This document shows positions 50,711 through 58,343 of a DNA stretch of 64,000 nt, in pieces (the first letter of the stretch is position 1; each line of letters begins with the position of its first letter). A program made the translations under genes and the position numbers. The notes below the pieces were generated by a model. It was not told the origin of the DNA, ran no database searches, and was given only the letters and a program-made list of their open reading frames with translations. Source of the stretch: an uncultured Bacteroidota bacterium (lineage in GTDB: Bacteria; Bacteroidota; Bacteroidia; Flavobacteriales; Flavobacteriaceae); NCBI GenBank assembly GCA_902618245.1, contig CACMZR010000002.1, forward strand, positions 124,001 to 188,000, in the 5' to 3' direction.

Positions 50711-51493
50711 TTATTGTGGTAAAGAAGATCTGAAATTAACCAATTCCAATGTTGCATTTTCAATAAATTCTCTGGACGCACCACCGTGTTTCCACATCAT
50801 TTGCTGTTCAAATGTTGGCTCGAAAGCTTCTCTTTGAGGTGCACTAGGATTGAACCTTTCAAAAATTACGTGTGTCATTGATTTATCAGCATTATCAGTT
50901 GATGAATCTACTTTGTTAAAATACCAAGCTAACCTTCTTCCTTCTATAATGTCTTGGTTATGGCCATCTTTAAACCATTTCATTTCATAGTTTTCATAAT
51001 CATCATTTAAAGCTTTAACTCCATGATATGTTACTCTATTTCCAATTGCGGGACCACTGCCCACTTCAATAGTGGCGTCTAAAACACTCAAGGAATAACC
51101 TTTAACTTCTGATTTTATCTTGCCTCCTAAAGATGAAAGTCTTTTAACTTCTGAACTCTTAATTTTCCCATAATTAGCTTTCTTCATGAGAGTTTGGAAA
51201 TTTTTTACTCCCCAACCTGCTTTTCTTGCCTCAGCATCTTTATAGAAATTTAAAATTACGTAATCGAACCCAGGCTTTGGTTGGTTAGAGTTAGGTACTA
51301 CCTTAAATAAAAACCAGCCAATTTTATTTCCAATTTTGTGAATTTCTTCATGGGCGTTTGCCCACATTCCCTCAAATTTTTCATAATCTCCCATCATTGA
51401 TGGGTTAACTTTTACCTGTTCAATATCAAAGACTTGTGAAAAAGTATAAACAGGTACTAATAATAAAAACAGTAATATTTTGAATTGTTTCAT
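50711..51493 (-). CDS. secreted tandem-barrel-like protein, family member 3
   Basis: 260 aa. Signal peptide LLFLLLVPVYTFSQ. First half: VFDIEQVKVNPSMMGDYEKF, GWFLFKVVPN, YVILNFYKD. Second half: GVKALNDDYENYEMKWFKDG and MTHVIFERFNP. The pair of motifs Y-V-x-x-N-F-Y-K-D and N-(D/E)-(D/E)-Y-E-N-x-E-(M/L) is shared with the proteins at 53847 and 56870, so they are true paralogues although on opposite strands. The layout is that of two ABM-like ferredoxin domains. The leader is AATCATAAATCAATTGAAATG after a TTATTTGTATATTTAAGC promoter core. Confidence 0.65.
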   Translation of the reverse strand: MKQFKILLFLLLVPVYTFSQVFDIEQVKVNPSMMGDYEKFEGMWANAHEEIHKIGNKIGWFLFKVVPNSNQPKPGFDYVILNFYKDAEARKAGWGVKNFQTLMKKANYGKIKSSEVKRLSSLGGKIKSEVKGYSLSVLDATIEVGSGPAIGNRVTYHGVKALNDDYENYEMKWFKDGHNQDIIEGRRLAWYFNKVDSSTDNADKSMTHVIFERFNPSAPQREAFEPTFEQQMMWKHGGASREFIENATLELVNFRSSLPQ

Positions 51494-51534
51494 TTCAATT
51501 GATTTATGATTAATAAGCTTAAATATACAAATAA
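51494..51534 (-). promoter_or_regulatory. shared promoter-leader cassette of the 50711 gene
   Basis: On the minus strand GCTTATTTGTATATTTAAGC is followed by TTATTAATCATAAATC and AATTGAAATG. Core and leader match the plus-strand cassettes almost base for base. Confidence 0.6.
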
Positions 51535-51565
51535 GCCACTAAATAAAAATCTGACTCAATCTATT

Positions 51566-52030
51566 TTACCTTCTTACATATCCACCAATTGATTTTCGGT
51601 ATTCTATTCTAAAACCATTGTCTGAGGCAAATTTTTTAAACTCTTCAGTTGCATTACCTATTGTTATAAAGGATTCTATTTCGAATATTTCAAAAAATCT
51701 TGAAAAGTTAGGCCCGTTTATAAAATCTATCCCATGTTGAATTCCATCTTGACTGTTATTATATCGTTCAATAAGGGTAACTCTTTTTCCGTCATCAGAC
51801 ATAAAATATCCGTAAACGGTGGATGGTTCTCTTTCTACAATAAAATCAGATAAATACTGGGTAAATTCCTTTACAGATGAAATTTCATTGCCTTTTGTGT
51901 TTAGTTCAATTATAAATGTTATTTCCTCAGAATCTGAATTATCTAATACTTTAAGTTTGTTTTTAGATTTATTTGTATCACAATTTGCCGTTAGTATTAA
52001 AACCATCATAGCATATAATATTTTTTTCAT
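51566..52030 (-). CDS. small secreted lipoprotein, single ABM-like domain
   Basis: 154 aa. Lipoprotein signal (MVLILTANCDTNK). EEITFIIELNTKGNEISSVKE, then YGYFMSDDGKRVTLIERYNN and FSRFFEIFEIESFITIGNAT follow the strand-helix-strand order of antibiotic-biosynthesis-monooxygenase-type barrels; the ERYNNSQDGIQHG stretch resembles the ExwxS-exhxxH core of that family. It starts 72 bases after the family-member-3 leader in the same direction. Single-domain, unlike its longer neighbours. Confidence 0.55.
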   Translation of the reverse strand: MKKILYAMMVLILTANCDTNKSKNKLKVLDNSDSEEITFIIELNTKGNEISSVKEFTQYLSDFIVEREPSTVYGYFMSDDGKRVTLIERYNNSQDGIQHGIDFINGPNFSRFFEIFEIESFITIGNATEEFKKFASDNGFRIEYRKSIGGYVRR

Positions 52031-52129
52031 TTAAAAGAATTTTGATTAAATAGAATTGTCAATATATAAATATTGAACATAACATGTTGTATAATATAAA
52101 ATTACTCTTGTTTTAGAAAGAGTTTTTAA

Positions 52130-52222
52130 TTATCCAAGGTATTGATTTAATAATGTGGCAAATATCCCTAACGTCAAAACGATAATTACAATTATCCACT
52201 TTTGTTTTTCACTTTTCTCCAT
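52130..52222 (-). CDS. 30-aa membrane microprotein
   Basis: MEKSEKQKWIIVIIVLTLGI, then FATLLNQYLG. A charged start and one span, typical of small membrane proteins. It lies 99 bases from the lipoprotein gene on the same strand and near the tRNA. Unknown. Confidence 0.4.
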   Translation of the reverse strand: MEKSEKQKWIIVIIVLTLGIFATLLNQYLG

Positions 52223-52346
52223 TTTTAAATCTACAAAAAAGGGAATGGTGGTAAAAGCAAATTTTAATAGATTTGTTTTTAATAAGTTATCTGATAAATA
52301 CTATTTGATTTTCTATTAGTTATTTAAAATCAATTAGTTATGACTT

Positions 52347-52420
52347 GGGGATGTAGCTCAGCTGGCTAGAGCGTTTGACTGGCAGTCAAGAGGTCGTGGG
52401 TTCGAGTCCCATCTTCTCCA
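52347..52420 (+). tRNA. tRNA-Ala (GGC)
   Basis: 74 bases fold as a full cloverleaf. The acceptor GGGGATG pairs with CTTCTCC, including the G3:U70 pair that identifies alanine tRNA (one T-T mismatch at position 6:67). The D arm is GCTC/GAGC. The anticodon stem is TTTGA/TCAAG with loop CTGGCAG (anticodon GGC), and the T arm is GTGGG TTCGAGT CCCAT. CCA is not encoded. It lies just left of the repeat array. Confidence 0.93.
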
Positions 52421-52430
52421 CAAATTAAAT

Positions 52431-52450
52431 AATCGGCATATCCCCTTATA
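52431..52450 (+). repeat. partial copy of the array element, next to the tRNA
   Basis: AATCGGCATATCCCCTTATA matches the first part of the conserved intergenic element (ATCATCGGCATATCCTCTT) and starts 10 bases after the tRNA. It lacks the TTTGTATATT promoter part. Confidence 0.5.
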
Positions 52451-52519
52451 AATGGGCTCTACGATATAAGTGGAAACCTTTTCTTTACAATTAAGTTAAG
52501 CTTAAAGTTAGTCATTTTC

Positions 52520-52541
52520 TTGGCACTTATTTGGCACTAAT
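52520..52541 (+). repeat. tandem TTGGCACT repeats near the tRNA
   Basis: TTGGCACTTATTTGGCACTA: two TTGGCACT units 11 bases apart, one helical turn. Direct repeats spaced like this beside a tRNA suggest binding sites for a DNA-bending or integrase protein. No integrase gene is present in the window. Confidence 0.4.
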
Positions 52542-52755
52542 CTATAAATAGAGGTAAATCTTCTCTTTCATTAGTAATGTGTGATGCTTGTAAACGAGGT
52601 AATGTATACTGTAATGCTATTTGAAGCATCTTTAACTTTTGAGTATTATTTAGCTCTTCTATTTGTATGGAGTTTATAAGACCATCTATTAGGTTTTCTA
52701 ACTTACACCTTACTTCTGTTGTTATTTTGTTTGGTACTCCTGCTATTCTTCCCAT
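52537..52755 (-). CDS. small phage/mobile-element-like protein
   Basis: 72 aa. MGRIAGVPNKITTEVRCKLE, then IDGLINSIQIEELN and LKMLQIALQYTLPRLQ. The start MGRxxGxPNKxT and the closing YxLPR are characteristic of short proteins next to terminase or integrase genes in Bacteroidota phages and islands. It ends in the TTGGCACT repeats and is 100 bases from tRNA-Ala, so it is probably the remains of an integrated element. Function unknown. Confidence 0.5.
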   Translation of the reverse strand: MGRIAGVPNKITTEVRCKLENLIDGLINSIQIEELNNTQKLKMLQIALQYTLPRLQASHITNEREDLPLFID

Positions 52756-52774
52756 TTTTTATATTTTAGGTGTT

Positions 52775-52960
52775 ATGAAAATTTCAAGGTTTTACCTTTC
52801 TATTTTTGTTCTTGTTTCTTGGGCATCTTCTTGTCTGTATTCAGCTTTTAAATTTGGTATTCTGTCTGATGATTCCGTTTATACTTTTCTTTGGGGTTTG
52901 CCTCTTGCAGTTATACTTATTATCTACCTTTACAGAAACCCACTATCTAAAAAGAAATAA
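52775..52960 (+). CDS. small two-span membrane protein
   Basis: 61 aa. ISRFYLSIFVLVSWASSCLY and LWGLPLAVILIIYLYRN are two spans with a short acidic loop (GILSDDS). I use ATG 52775; an earlier in-frame ATG at 52667 would overlap the divergent phage-like gene. The next gene starts four bases after its stop, so the pair is coupled. Unknown. Confidence 0.5.
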   Translation: MKISRFYLSIFVLVSWASSCLYSAFKFGILSDDSVYTFLWGLPLAVILIIYLYRNPLSKKK

Positions 52961-52964
52961 ATTT

Positions 52965-53174
52965 ATGAGTACAGCTATATTCTTGATAGGATTTTTAATA
53001 ACACTCTTATTTATAATAGGACAGTTTAAAGAAATACAAACCGAAGATAAATTAAGAATGGATTATAAAAACTATTACGAAAGATATCATATAGAAAGAG
53101 AAAAAAATCCTAAAACTAAGAAGGGTTCTCAGAGTAGACAAGTCAAAATAAAAATTGAAAAAACAATAAAATAA
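52965..53174 (+). CDS. small single-span protein with basic tail
   Basis: 69 aa from ATG 52965. STAIFLIGFLITLLFIIGQF is the span; the remainder is strongly charged and ends in lysine-rich sequence (NPKTKKGSQSRQVKIKIEKT), possibly a membrane-tethered nucleic-acid-binding tail. It follows the two-span protein by four bases. No family recognised. Confidence 0.5.
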   Translation: MSTAIFLIGFLITLLFIIGQFKEIQTEDKLRMDYKNYYERYHIEREKNPKTKKGSQSRQVKIKIEKTIK

Positions 53175-53268
53175 AACTTGCTACTTTATTTTTTAAACTC
53201 ATTAAAAATATAAGACACATTATTGATAAATTTATAACTTTGGTGATAAATAACTTAAATATAATTTT

Positions 53269-53535
53269 ATGAACTTAATGCTAACTGCAAGCTGTAATGA
53301 TGCTGATGATTTTAAAATAAATGGCTATGAAAAATTTAAGCATGAGTTTTCTGATTGGTGTGATTCTTCAAAATGTGTTTTTTGTAAAATTGATGATCAA
53401 AATGTTTTAGAACTATTTTTTGATGTAAAACCTGCCAAACTTCAAGAGTGGTTAGCTAAACCATCCACTCAACAAATGTTTAAAGAACATAATTTAGTTC
53501 CTAAAAGATATTCTTTTGAGCCACTATCAATGTAA
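53269..53535 (+). CDS. small cytosolic protein, possible single ABM-like domain
   Basis: 88 aa, no signal. MNLMLTASCNDADDFKINGY opens with a strand; FKHEFSDWCDSSKCVFCKID has a helix and cysteines, and VLELFFDVKPAKLQEWLAKP followed by KRYSFEPLSM fits the last strands of a ferredoxin-like barrel half. This may be a single-domain relative of the exported tandem proteins, but similarity is weak. The three cysteines in ten residues could bind metal. Confidence 0.4.
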   Translation: MNLMLTASCNDADDFKINGYEKFKHEFSDWCDSSKCVFCKIDDQNVLELFFDVKPAKLQEWLAKPSTQQMFKEHNLVPKRYSFEPLSM

Positions 53536-53626
53536 ATAGATTCTTGTACTTTATTTAATTAACTCTAACATCTCTTCCTCAATTATATTCCACTCTTTTT
53601 AAGATACTTGTTCCATTTTTTATTTT

Positions 53627-53767
53627 CTATTTATTTCTTTTTTGATCTACCAATATTTTATCTGCTTCAAGCCTTTCTTTAATTCGAATAGTATAAAAAT
53701 TATGATATGCTCTTTTATCTTTTAATGACTCGATAATATTGTAAGGAATAAATGATTGAAGCTCCAC
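53627..53767 (-). pseudogene. coding remnant with no proper start
   Basis: On the minus strand, VELQSFIPYNIIESLKDKRA, then YHNFYTIRIKERLEADKILV and DQKRNK before a TAG. The 46 residues look like real protein, but only a GTG can start them and the frame upstream is broken inside the next repeat copy. It may be the tail of a gene disrupted when the array element arrived. The family is not recognised. Confidence 0.3.
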
Positions 53768-53777
53768 TTTAAAATTG

Positions 53778-53819
53778 TCATATCCTCTTCATTAAGATCA
53801 TGGGGTAATTTGTATATTG
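53778..53819 (+). repeat. array element copy 1, upstream of the 53847 gene
   Basis: TCATATCCTCTTCATTAAG, then ATCATGGGG and TAATTTGTATATTG. The leader AACTATAAATCAATTAAA follows to the ATG. Confidence 0.7.
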
Positions 53820-53846
53820 TTACTCATTAACTATAAATCAATTAAA

Positions 53847-54620
53847 ATGAAAAAAATAATATTTAGCTTAATTATTTGTGCAATGTCGTTTTCAGTCAAT
53901 GCTCAAGTATGGCAATTAGAGGCAATAAAACTTAAAAAAGACAGTGAAAAAGAATACTTGGAAACAGAGAAATTTTGGGGGAAAGTAAAAAAACTTGCTG
54001 TTAAAGAAGATAAATTAAGGGCTTGGTATGTTTTTAAAAATATTACCAAAGTAGAAAAAGGTAAAGAGAGAAGATATGACTATTTTGTTTTCAATTTCTA
54101 TAAAGATAAAGCGGAAATGAATTCTAATATTGATATGTTGGACCTTGCAATGAGAGCTCATAAAGGTAAATTATCAAAATCCAAAATAAGATACAATTTC
54201 CAAAATTGGGATAGTGCTAGAGAATATACAAATACATACACTTTAGAACGTCTCGACAGAACAATCAATACAGTTCCTGTTTCTAAAAATACACCAGTTT
54301 ATATCTATCCAATGGCAGAAAAAAATGAAGAATATGAAAATTTAGAAATGAAATTTGCCAAAAAATCTCACGAAATTGATATACTTGATTACAGAAAAGC
54401 ATTTTGGGCATTTGACAAAATAATAGATAGATCTGAGAATGCAAATAGAGAAATAACACATTTTACTTTCGAAAAATATACATCCGATAATCTTCCAAAA
54501 TCCAGAAGAACTGATTGGGATAAAATGGAATACGAGGAAAGTTTGATGTGGGATATGGCATTGAAATCGAGGAAAGGTTTCCCAAGAGTCCAACTCGAAT
54601 TTGTTATGAGTACTGAATAA
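53847..54620 (+). CDS. secreted tandem-barrel-like protein, family member 4
   Basis: 257 aa. The start at ATG 53847 is fixed by the leader and by signal peptide MKKIIFSLIICAMSFSVNAQ. First half: VWQLEAIKLKKDSEKEYLE, AWYVFKNITKV, YFVFNFYKD. Second half: MAEKNEEYENLEMKFAKKSH and ITHFTFEKYTS. The two motif pairs match members 3 and 5. The C-terminus WDMALKSRKGFPRVQLEFVM resembles QMMWKHGGAS..ATLELV of member 3. Secretion plus two small-molecule-binding-type domains is all that can be inferred. It ends in a good terminator. Confidence 0.65.
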   Translation: MKKIIFSLIICAMSFSVNAQVWQLEAIKLKKDSEKEYLETEKFWGKVKKLAVKEDKLRAWYVFKNITKVEKGKERRYDYFVFNFYKDKAEMNSNIDMLDLAMRAHKGKLSKSKIRYNFQNWDSAREYTNTYTLERLDRTINTVPVSKNTPVYIYPMAEKNEEYENLEMKFAKKSHEIDILDYRKAFWAFDKIIDRSENANREITHFTFEKYTSDNLPKSRRTDWDKMEYEESLMWDMALKSRKGFPRVQLEFVMSTE

Positions 54621-54638
54621 AAATTTTGTTTCAATAAT

Positions 54639-54666
54639 TACCCTCTCAAGTAGAGGGGTTTTTTTT
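54639..54666 (+). terminator. terminator after the 53847 gene
   Basis: CCCTCT (54641-54646) pairs with AGAGGG (54652-54657), followed by a T-run. Confidence 0.8.
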
Positions 54667-54670
54667 ATCT

Positions 54671-54713
54671 GCATATCTTATTAATTAAGTTCAGGGACTA
54701 ATTTGTATATTTA
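54671..54713 (+). repeat. array element copy 2, upstream of the 54739 gene
   Basis: GCATATCTTATTAATTAAG, then TTCAGGGAC and TAATTTGTATATTTA. Slightly decayed in its left half. The leader AATCATAAATCAATTAAA follows. Confidence 0.7.
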
Positions 54714-54738
54714 GATTATTAATCATAAATCAATTAAA

Positions 54739-55518
54739 ATGAAAAAATTTATGTTCTTTATAATCCTGTGTCCATTAGTTGGTTTATCTCAATATGTTGA
54801 TATGTGGCATTTTTCTGTTCCTTACAATGAAACTAATATATATGAGGCAACTGAAAAAGAATGGTATGCTAATGTAATGTCAAAAGCTGCAAAAAATCAA
54901 TTAATAAATGGTTGGGGAATGGCCAGAAGAGTCGGGAAAGACGAAAAAGACGTAAAATACATAACTTGGATTTCATTCGGAGATATAAAATCTCGAAAAA
55001 ATGCATACAATTCAATTGGTAAGTATTTTGATGAAACATCTGAACAATTATTCACTCCTAAATTAAGTCAGTTGGGTAGAGATAAGTGGGGATCATATGT
55101 TGTTGGAAACAGTAATCTATATTTTGATGAATTTCTATCAGCTCCTAAAGGGATAAACATAAAATACTCAGTTCACAATTATGCGATGTCTTCAGATGCT
55201 AAAAACTTTTCAAATCAACAAAAGATTATTTGGCTTCCGTTTTTTAAGAATCTTTTAAAGAAAAATCAAACAAAGCAAAAAAGTTGGGGTGTTGCTAGAA
55301 GAATAAATCCTCGTGGTCACAAATATGAATGGAATGTGATGACTGTAGATGGATTCCAAACTCTAGATGATGTTTTTGAATCAATTAACTCAGATGTACC
55401 TGGGATTTCAAAATTAAACCTAAAACCAATAACAGATTCTGCTCCAAATGGATGGTTTGAACAAGTAATCTGGGAGATTTTAGTAAGAGTAACTGAAGAA
55501 GGTGAAATAATAGAATAA
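54739..55518 (+). CDS. secreted tandem-barrel-like protein, divergent family member 5
   Basis: 259 aa. Signal FMFFIILCPLVGLSQ. VDMWHFSVPYNETNIYEATE, then GWGMARRVGKDEKDVKYITW in the first half and KYSVHNYAMSSDAKNFSNQQ, SWGVARRINPRGHKYEWNVM in the second. The repeated W-G-(M/V)-A-R-R in both halves shows internal duplication. The DYENxE motif is missing, so it is more divergent than members 3, 4 and 6. Its closest relative here may be the 60383 protein. Confidence 0.6.
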   Translation: MKKFMFFIILCPLVGLSQYVDMWHFSVPYNETNIYEATEKEWYANVMSKAAKNQLINGWGMARRVGKDEKDVKYITWISFGDIKSRKNAYNSIGKYFDETSEQLFTPKLSQLGRDKWGSYVVGNSNLYFDEFLSAPKGINIKYSVHNYAMSSDAKNFSNQQKIIWLPFFKNLLKKNQTKQKSWGVARRINPRGHKYEWNVMTVDGFQTLDDVFESINSDVPGISKLNLKPITDSAPNGWFEQVIWEILVRVTEEGEIIE

Positions 55519-55527
55519 TATAAACAA

Positions 55528-55550
55528 TCCTACTTAAGCGTAGAGGGTTT
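55528..55550 (+). terminator. weak terminator after the 54739 gene
   Basis: CCTAC and GTAG pair, followed by AGGGTTTAATTTTT. It looks like a decayed form of the other array terminators. Confidence 0.4.
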
Positions 55551-55606
55551 AATTTTTAATCCACTCTGAGTATCTTAAAAACAATATTAACCATAAATCA
55601 ATTAAA

Positions 55607-56794
55607 ATGAAAAGGTGGACATTCCTAATAATTCTAATTTTAATTGTTTGCTGTGAAGAGAACATTCAACTAAAAGTCCAAACTGAAATAAATAAGACCC
55701 AAATCCCTGCTGTTGTTATGGGCAAAGTTACTAAAGATGGTAAAATGCAGTTTTATTCTAAAGGGCCATCAAGGTGGGATAGAAGTGATACTATTAATGA
55801 AAATAATATTTTTAGAATTGCATCTATGACCAAAGCACTAGGATCAGTTGCTGCACTACAATTAGTTGAGCAAGGTAAAATTAAGTTAGACGAACCCCTT
55901 GATGAATACTTACCAGAAATGTCTTCGATAAAAATTTTAGGTAAAGAAAATCAAATAGTTAATCCCCAAAAAAGTATAACCCTTAGACACCTACTAACCC
56001 ATACTGCAGGTTTTGGGTATGGATTTACTAGTATTAAGTTATCTAAATGGGATAAACTTAAAAATGAAATAGGCTGGAATTCTGATTACCGCCCTCGACT
56101 ATTTGAATCGGGCACATCATATATGTATGGAACAAATATAGATTGGGTTGGAAGACTAGTTGAAAAAATTTCAGGGATGAATTTTGAAGACTATTTAAGA
56201 GATTATATAACTGGTCCATTAGAAATGAATAGTACTTGGTTTAACGTGCCAGAAGATCTGGAAAAGTTGGTTGTCTCATTTTCAGAAAGAGATACAGAAA
56301 CTGGAAAATTAAATCAAAAGAAGTACTCAAAAAGACCTAAAACGAAAAGTTTTAATGCAGGCGGTGGTCTTTCAAGCTCTCCTAAAGATTATGGAAAATT
56401 TCTTATTTGTATGCTAAACAAAGGAAAATTAAACGGAGTAGAAATTCTTAAAGAAGAAACTTTTGATCTAATGAATTCTCCTCAGCTATCAGAATTTAAA
56501 ACTACCCACAGATATGTTCCTGTCAGTAATGTTGATACGAAAGCTAGAGGAGATAAAGATTATTTTTTTGATAGTTATGATAACTGGACATTAGCTTGGG
56601 CATATGAAGAAAATTCGTCTATAAGACCCTTTGGGACAGGATATTGGGCTGGTTTTTTTAATACTTATTTTACAATTGATTTCAAGAATGAGTTTGCATT
56701 AGTATATATGACTCAAATATTACCATTCAATGATATGGAATCTTACAATTTATTCACCGCTTTTGAAAGATTAGTTTATGATGAAATAAATTAA
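55607..56794 (+). CDS. lipoprotein serine hydrolase, class C beta-lactamase/esterase type
   Basis: 395 aa. Lipoprotein signal (LIILILIVCCEENIQ). IFRIASMTKALGSVAALQLV contains the catalytic SxxK (S-M-T-K) and LRHLLTHTAGFGYGF the conserved LLTHTSG-like block. YMYGTNIDWVGRLVEKISG holds the tyrosine of the Y-x-N motif. FNAGGGLSSSPKDYGKFLICML is the usual C-terminal block. Relatives are esterases and D-peptidases more often than lactamases. It is the only array gene whose upstream region keeps the leader (AACCATAAATCAATTAAAATG) but not the ATCGGCATATCC part. The array element begins inside its stop codon. Confidence 0.87.
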   Translation: MKRWTFLIILILIVCCEENIQLKVQTEINKTQIPAVVMGKVTKDGKMQFYSKGPSRWDRSDTINENNIFRIASMTKALGSVAALQLVEQGKIKLDEPLDEYLPEMSSIKILGKENQIVNPQKSITLRHLLTHTAGFGYGFTSIKLSKWDKLKNEIGWNSDYRPRLFESGTSYMYGTNIDWVGRLVEKISGMNFEDYLRDYITGPLEMNSTWFNVPEDLEKLVVSFSERDTETGKLNQKKYSKRPKTKSFNAGGGLSSSPKDYGKFLICMLNKGKLNGVEILKEETFDLMNSPQLSEFKTTHRYVPVSNVDTKARGDKDYFFDSYDNWTLAWAYEENSSIRPFGTGYWAGFFNTYFTIDFKNEFALVYMTQILPFNDMESYNLFTAFERLVYDEIN

Positions 56795-56843
56795 ATCATC
56801 GGCATATCCTCTTCATTCAGTTCAGATTCTAATTTGTATATTG
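56793..56843 (+). repeat. array element copy 3, upstream of the 56870 gene
   Basis: AAATCATCGGCATATCCTC, then TTCATTCAGTTCAGATTC and TAATTTGTATATTGG. Its first A bases are part of the stop codon TAA of the 55607 gene. Confidence 0.8.
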
Positions 56844-56869
56844 GTACTAATAACTTTAAATCAATTAAA

Positions 56870-57643
56870 ATGAGAAAAATTTTAACTTTAATATCTGTAC
56901 TTATTTTTTCCAATTTAAATTCACAAATCGCTTCTATGGAAGCATATGTAATTCAAGATGGTAAAGATGGTGATTATAGAAAAATTGAGAGTTTTGTAGC
57001 CCCTCTTAAAGCTATGGCAATCAAAGAAGGTAAACTTTTAAGATGGGCTGTAATGAAGAGAAAATCAGGAGGTGACCTTAGCTCTATCGATAATACGAAA
57101 GAAATGGCGAATTATCTTGTTTTCAATGTTTATAAAGATCAATCACAAATGGATTCTGACGATTGGAATAATTACAGAGGGTATGCTTCTAAAGTGTATA
57201 AGGGGAAGATGTCAAAAAGTTCTATTAGCAAAATGTTTAATATGGCTGAAGGAAATCAAGTTAAAAAATCCGTGAGACAATATTTGATGAAAGGTATCTA
57301 TCAAACCCCATCATACAGGCCTCAGGTTGGTGATGTTATAAATATTGACCCTATGGAAGCTTTAAATGAAGATTATGAAAATTTTGAATTAGAATATTTT
57401 ATGCCAAGATGGGAAAAAGTTGTAGATGAGGGTGGTTTAAGAATGTGGGGGTTAACAAAAGTAATATCTTCAAATGACAACGCATACAAAAACCTAACTC
57501 ACTTTGTTTTTAAAAATCCAACAGGTGCACCAATTAGATTTGGCACAAACTCATTCATAGATTCTAAATTGCAGGAAATGGGAACCAAATCAAGAAAAAT
57601 GTTCAATGGAGCTACTATGGAAATAATCCATATTGAGAATTAA
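56870..57643 (+). CDS. secreted tandem-barrel-like protein, family member 6
   Basis: 257 aa from ATG 56870 (signal RKILTLISVLIFSNLNSQ), fixed by the TTAAATCAATTAAAATG leader. First half: SMEAYVIQDGKDGDYRKIES, RWAVMKRKSGG, YLVFNVYKDQS. Second half: MEALNEDYENFELEYFMPRW, LRMWGLTKVISSNDN and LTHFVFKNPT. It is closest to members 3 and 4 by the NEDYENFE and FNVYKD motifs. A signal peptide and terminator delimit it as a single unit. Ligand unknown. Confidence 0.65.
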   Translation: MRKILTLISVLIFSNLNSQIASMEAYVIQDGKDGDYRKIESFVAPLKAMAIKEGKLLRWAVMKRKSGGDLSSIDNTKEMANYLVFNVYKDQSQMDSDDWNNYRGYASKVYKGKMSKSSISKMFNMAEGNQVKKSVRQYLMKGIYQTPSYRPQVGDVINIDPMEALNEDYENFELEYFMPRWEKVVDEGGLRMWGLTKVISSNDNAYKNLTHFVFKNPTGAPIRFGTNSFIDSKLQEMGTKSRKMFNGATMEIIHIEN

Positions 57644-57658
57644 TTTAAATTAAAAATT

Positions 57659-57685
57659 AACCCTCCAATGCTGAGGGTTTTTTTT
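57659..57685 (+). terminator. terminator after the 56870 gene
   Basis: CCCTC and GAGGG (57661-57677) pair around CAATGCT, followed by eight T. Confidence 0.8.
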
Positions 57686-57734
57686 ATCATCGGCATATCC
57701 TCTTCATTTAGTAAAGGGAGTAATTTGTATATTG
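57686..57734 (+). repeat. array element copy 4, upstream of the 57763 gene
   Basis: ATCATCGGCATATCCTC, then TTCATTTAGTAAAGGGAG and TAATTTGTATATTG. It follows the terminator directly. Confidence 0.8.
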
Positions 57735-57762
57735 CTATTTATTAACCATAAATCTACTAACA

Positions 57763-58272
57763 ATGAGAAAACTACTTTTTATTTTCGTTTTTTTCCCGAT
57801 AATTTCATTTGGACAAAAAATTAAGGGTGAAAAACTTTTCTCGATCAAAGTAGCTATTGGAGAGTACCAATCCTCTGTTGGAGAGTATTTAAATTTGAAG
57901 ACTTTCTACGCGCCCTATACTAAAGGAGTTTTTGAGGGGATTACCAAAGGAAAGGTTCTTCCAATTGGTGGAGATTTTCCACTTTATCACGAGGAAAACG
58001 GAAAAACTTTTGCTGATTTGGATATTGACCTAGTCTTACTAACCGAAGAAAATGAAAAAATATACTGTAAAGCTACAGGCGTTTTAAATTATATTACCGA
58101 AACTTTTGAATTATTAAAATTTCAAACACACTGGCGTTTTAGGACATCTAGTGAAAAGTACAAATATCTAAATGATATTATGGGTGTTGGGTTTGGCTAT
58201 GTTTTAACTACTGATTCTGAATATAATTTTCAACACGATGTCTATGATGTATACTTAAAAAATAACATTTAA
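57763..58272 (+). CDS. secreted DUF3237-like protein
   Basis: 169 aa. Signal LLFIFVFFPIISFGQ. GVFEGITKGKVLPIGGDFPL, then LDIDLVLLTEENEKIYCKAT and THWRFRTSSEKYKYLNDIMG followed by VGFGYV resemble DUF3237 proteins, which have FETxxxxYxWLNxxxxVGxG near the C-terminus. DUF3237 proteins are usually cytosolic and appear near aromatic-degradation genes; export is unusual. The array element begins inside its TAA stop. Confidence 0.6.
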   Translation: MRKLLFIFVFFPIISFGQKIKGEKLFSIKVAIGEYQSSVGEYLNLKTFYAPYTKGVFEGITKGKVLPIGGDFPLYHEENGKTFADLDIDLVLLTEENEKIYCKATGVLNYITETFELLKFQTHWRFRTSSEKYKYLNDIMGVGFGYVLTTDSEYNFQHDVYDVYLKNNI

Positions 58273-58320
58273 ATCATCGGCATATGTTCTTCATTAACTT
58301 AAGGGGTAATTTGTATATTT
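58270..58320 (+). repeat. array element copy 5, upstream of the 58344 gene
   Basis: TAAATCATCGGCATATGTTC, then TTCATTAACTTAAGGGG and TAATTTGTATATTTA. It starts with the stop codon of the 57763 gene. It has one base less in the middle than other copies. Confidence 0.8.
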
Positions 58321-58343
58321 ATCCTAAACCATAAATCAATGTT

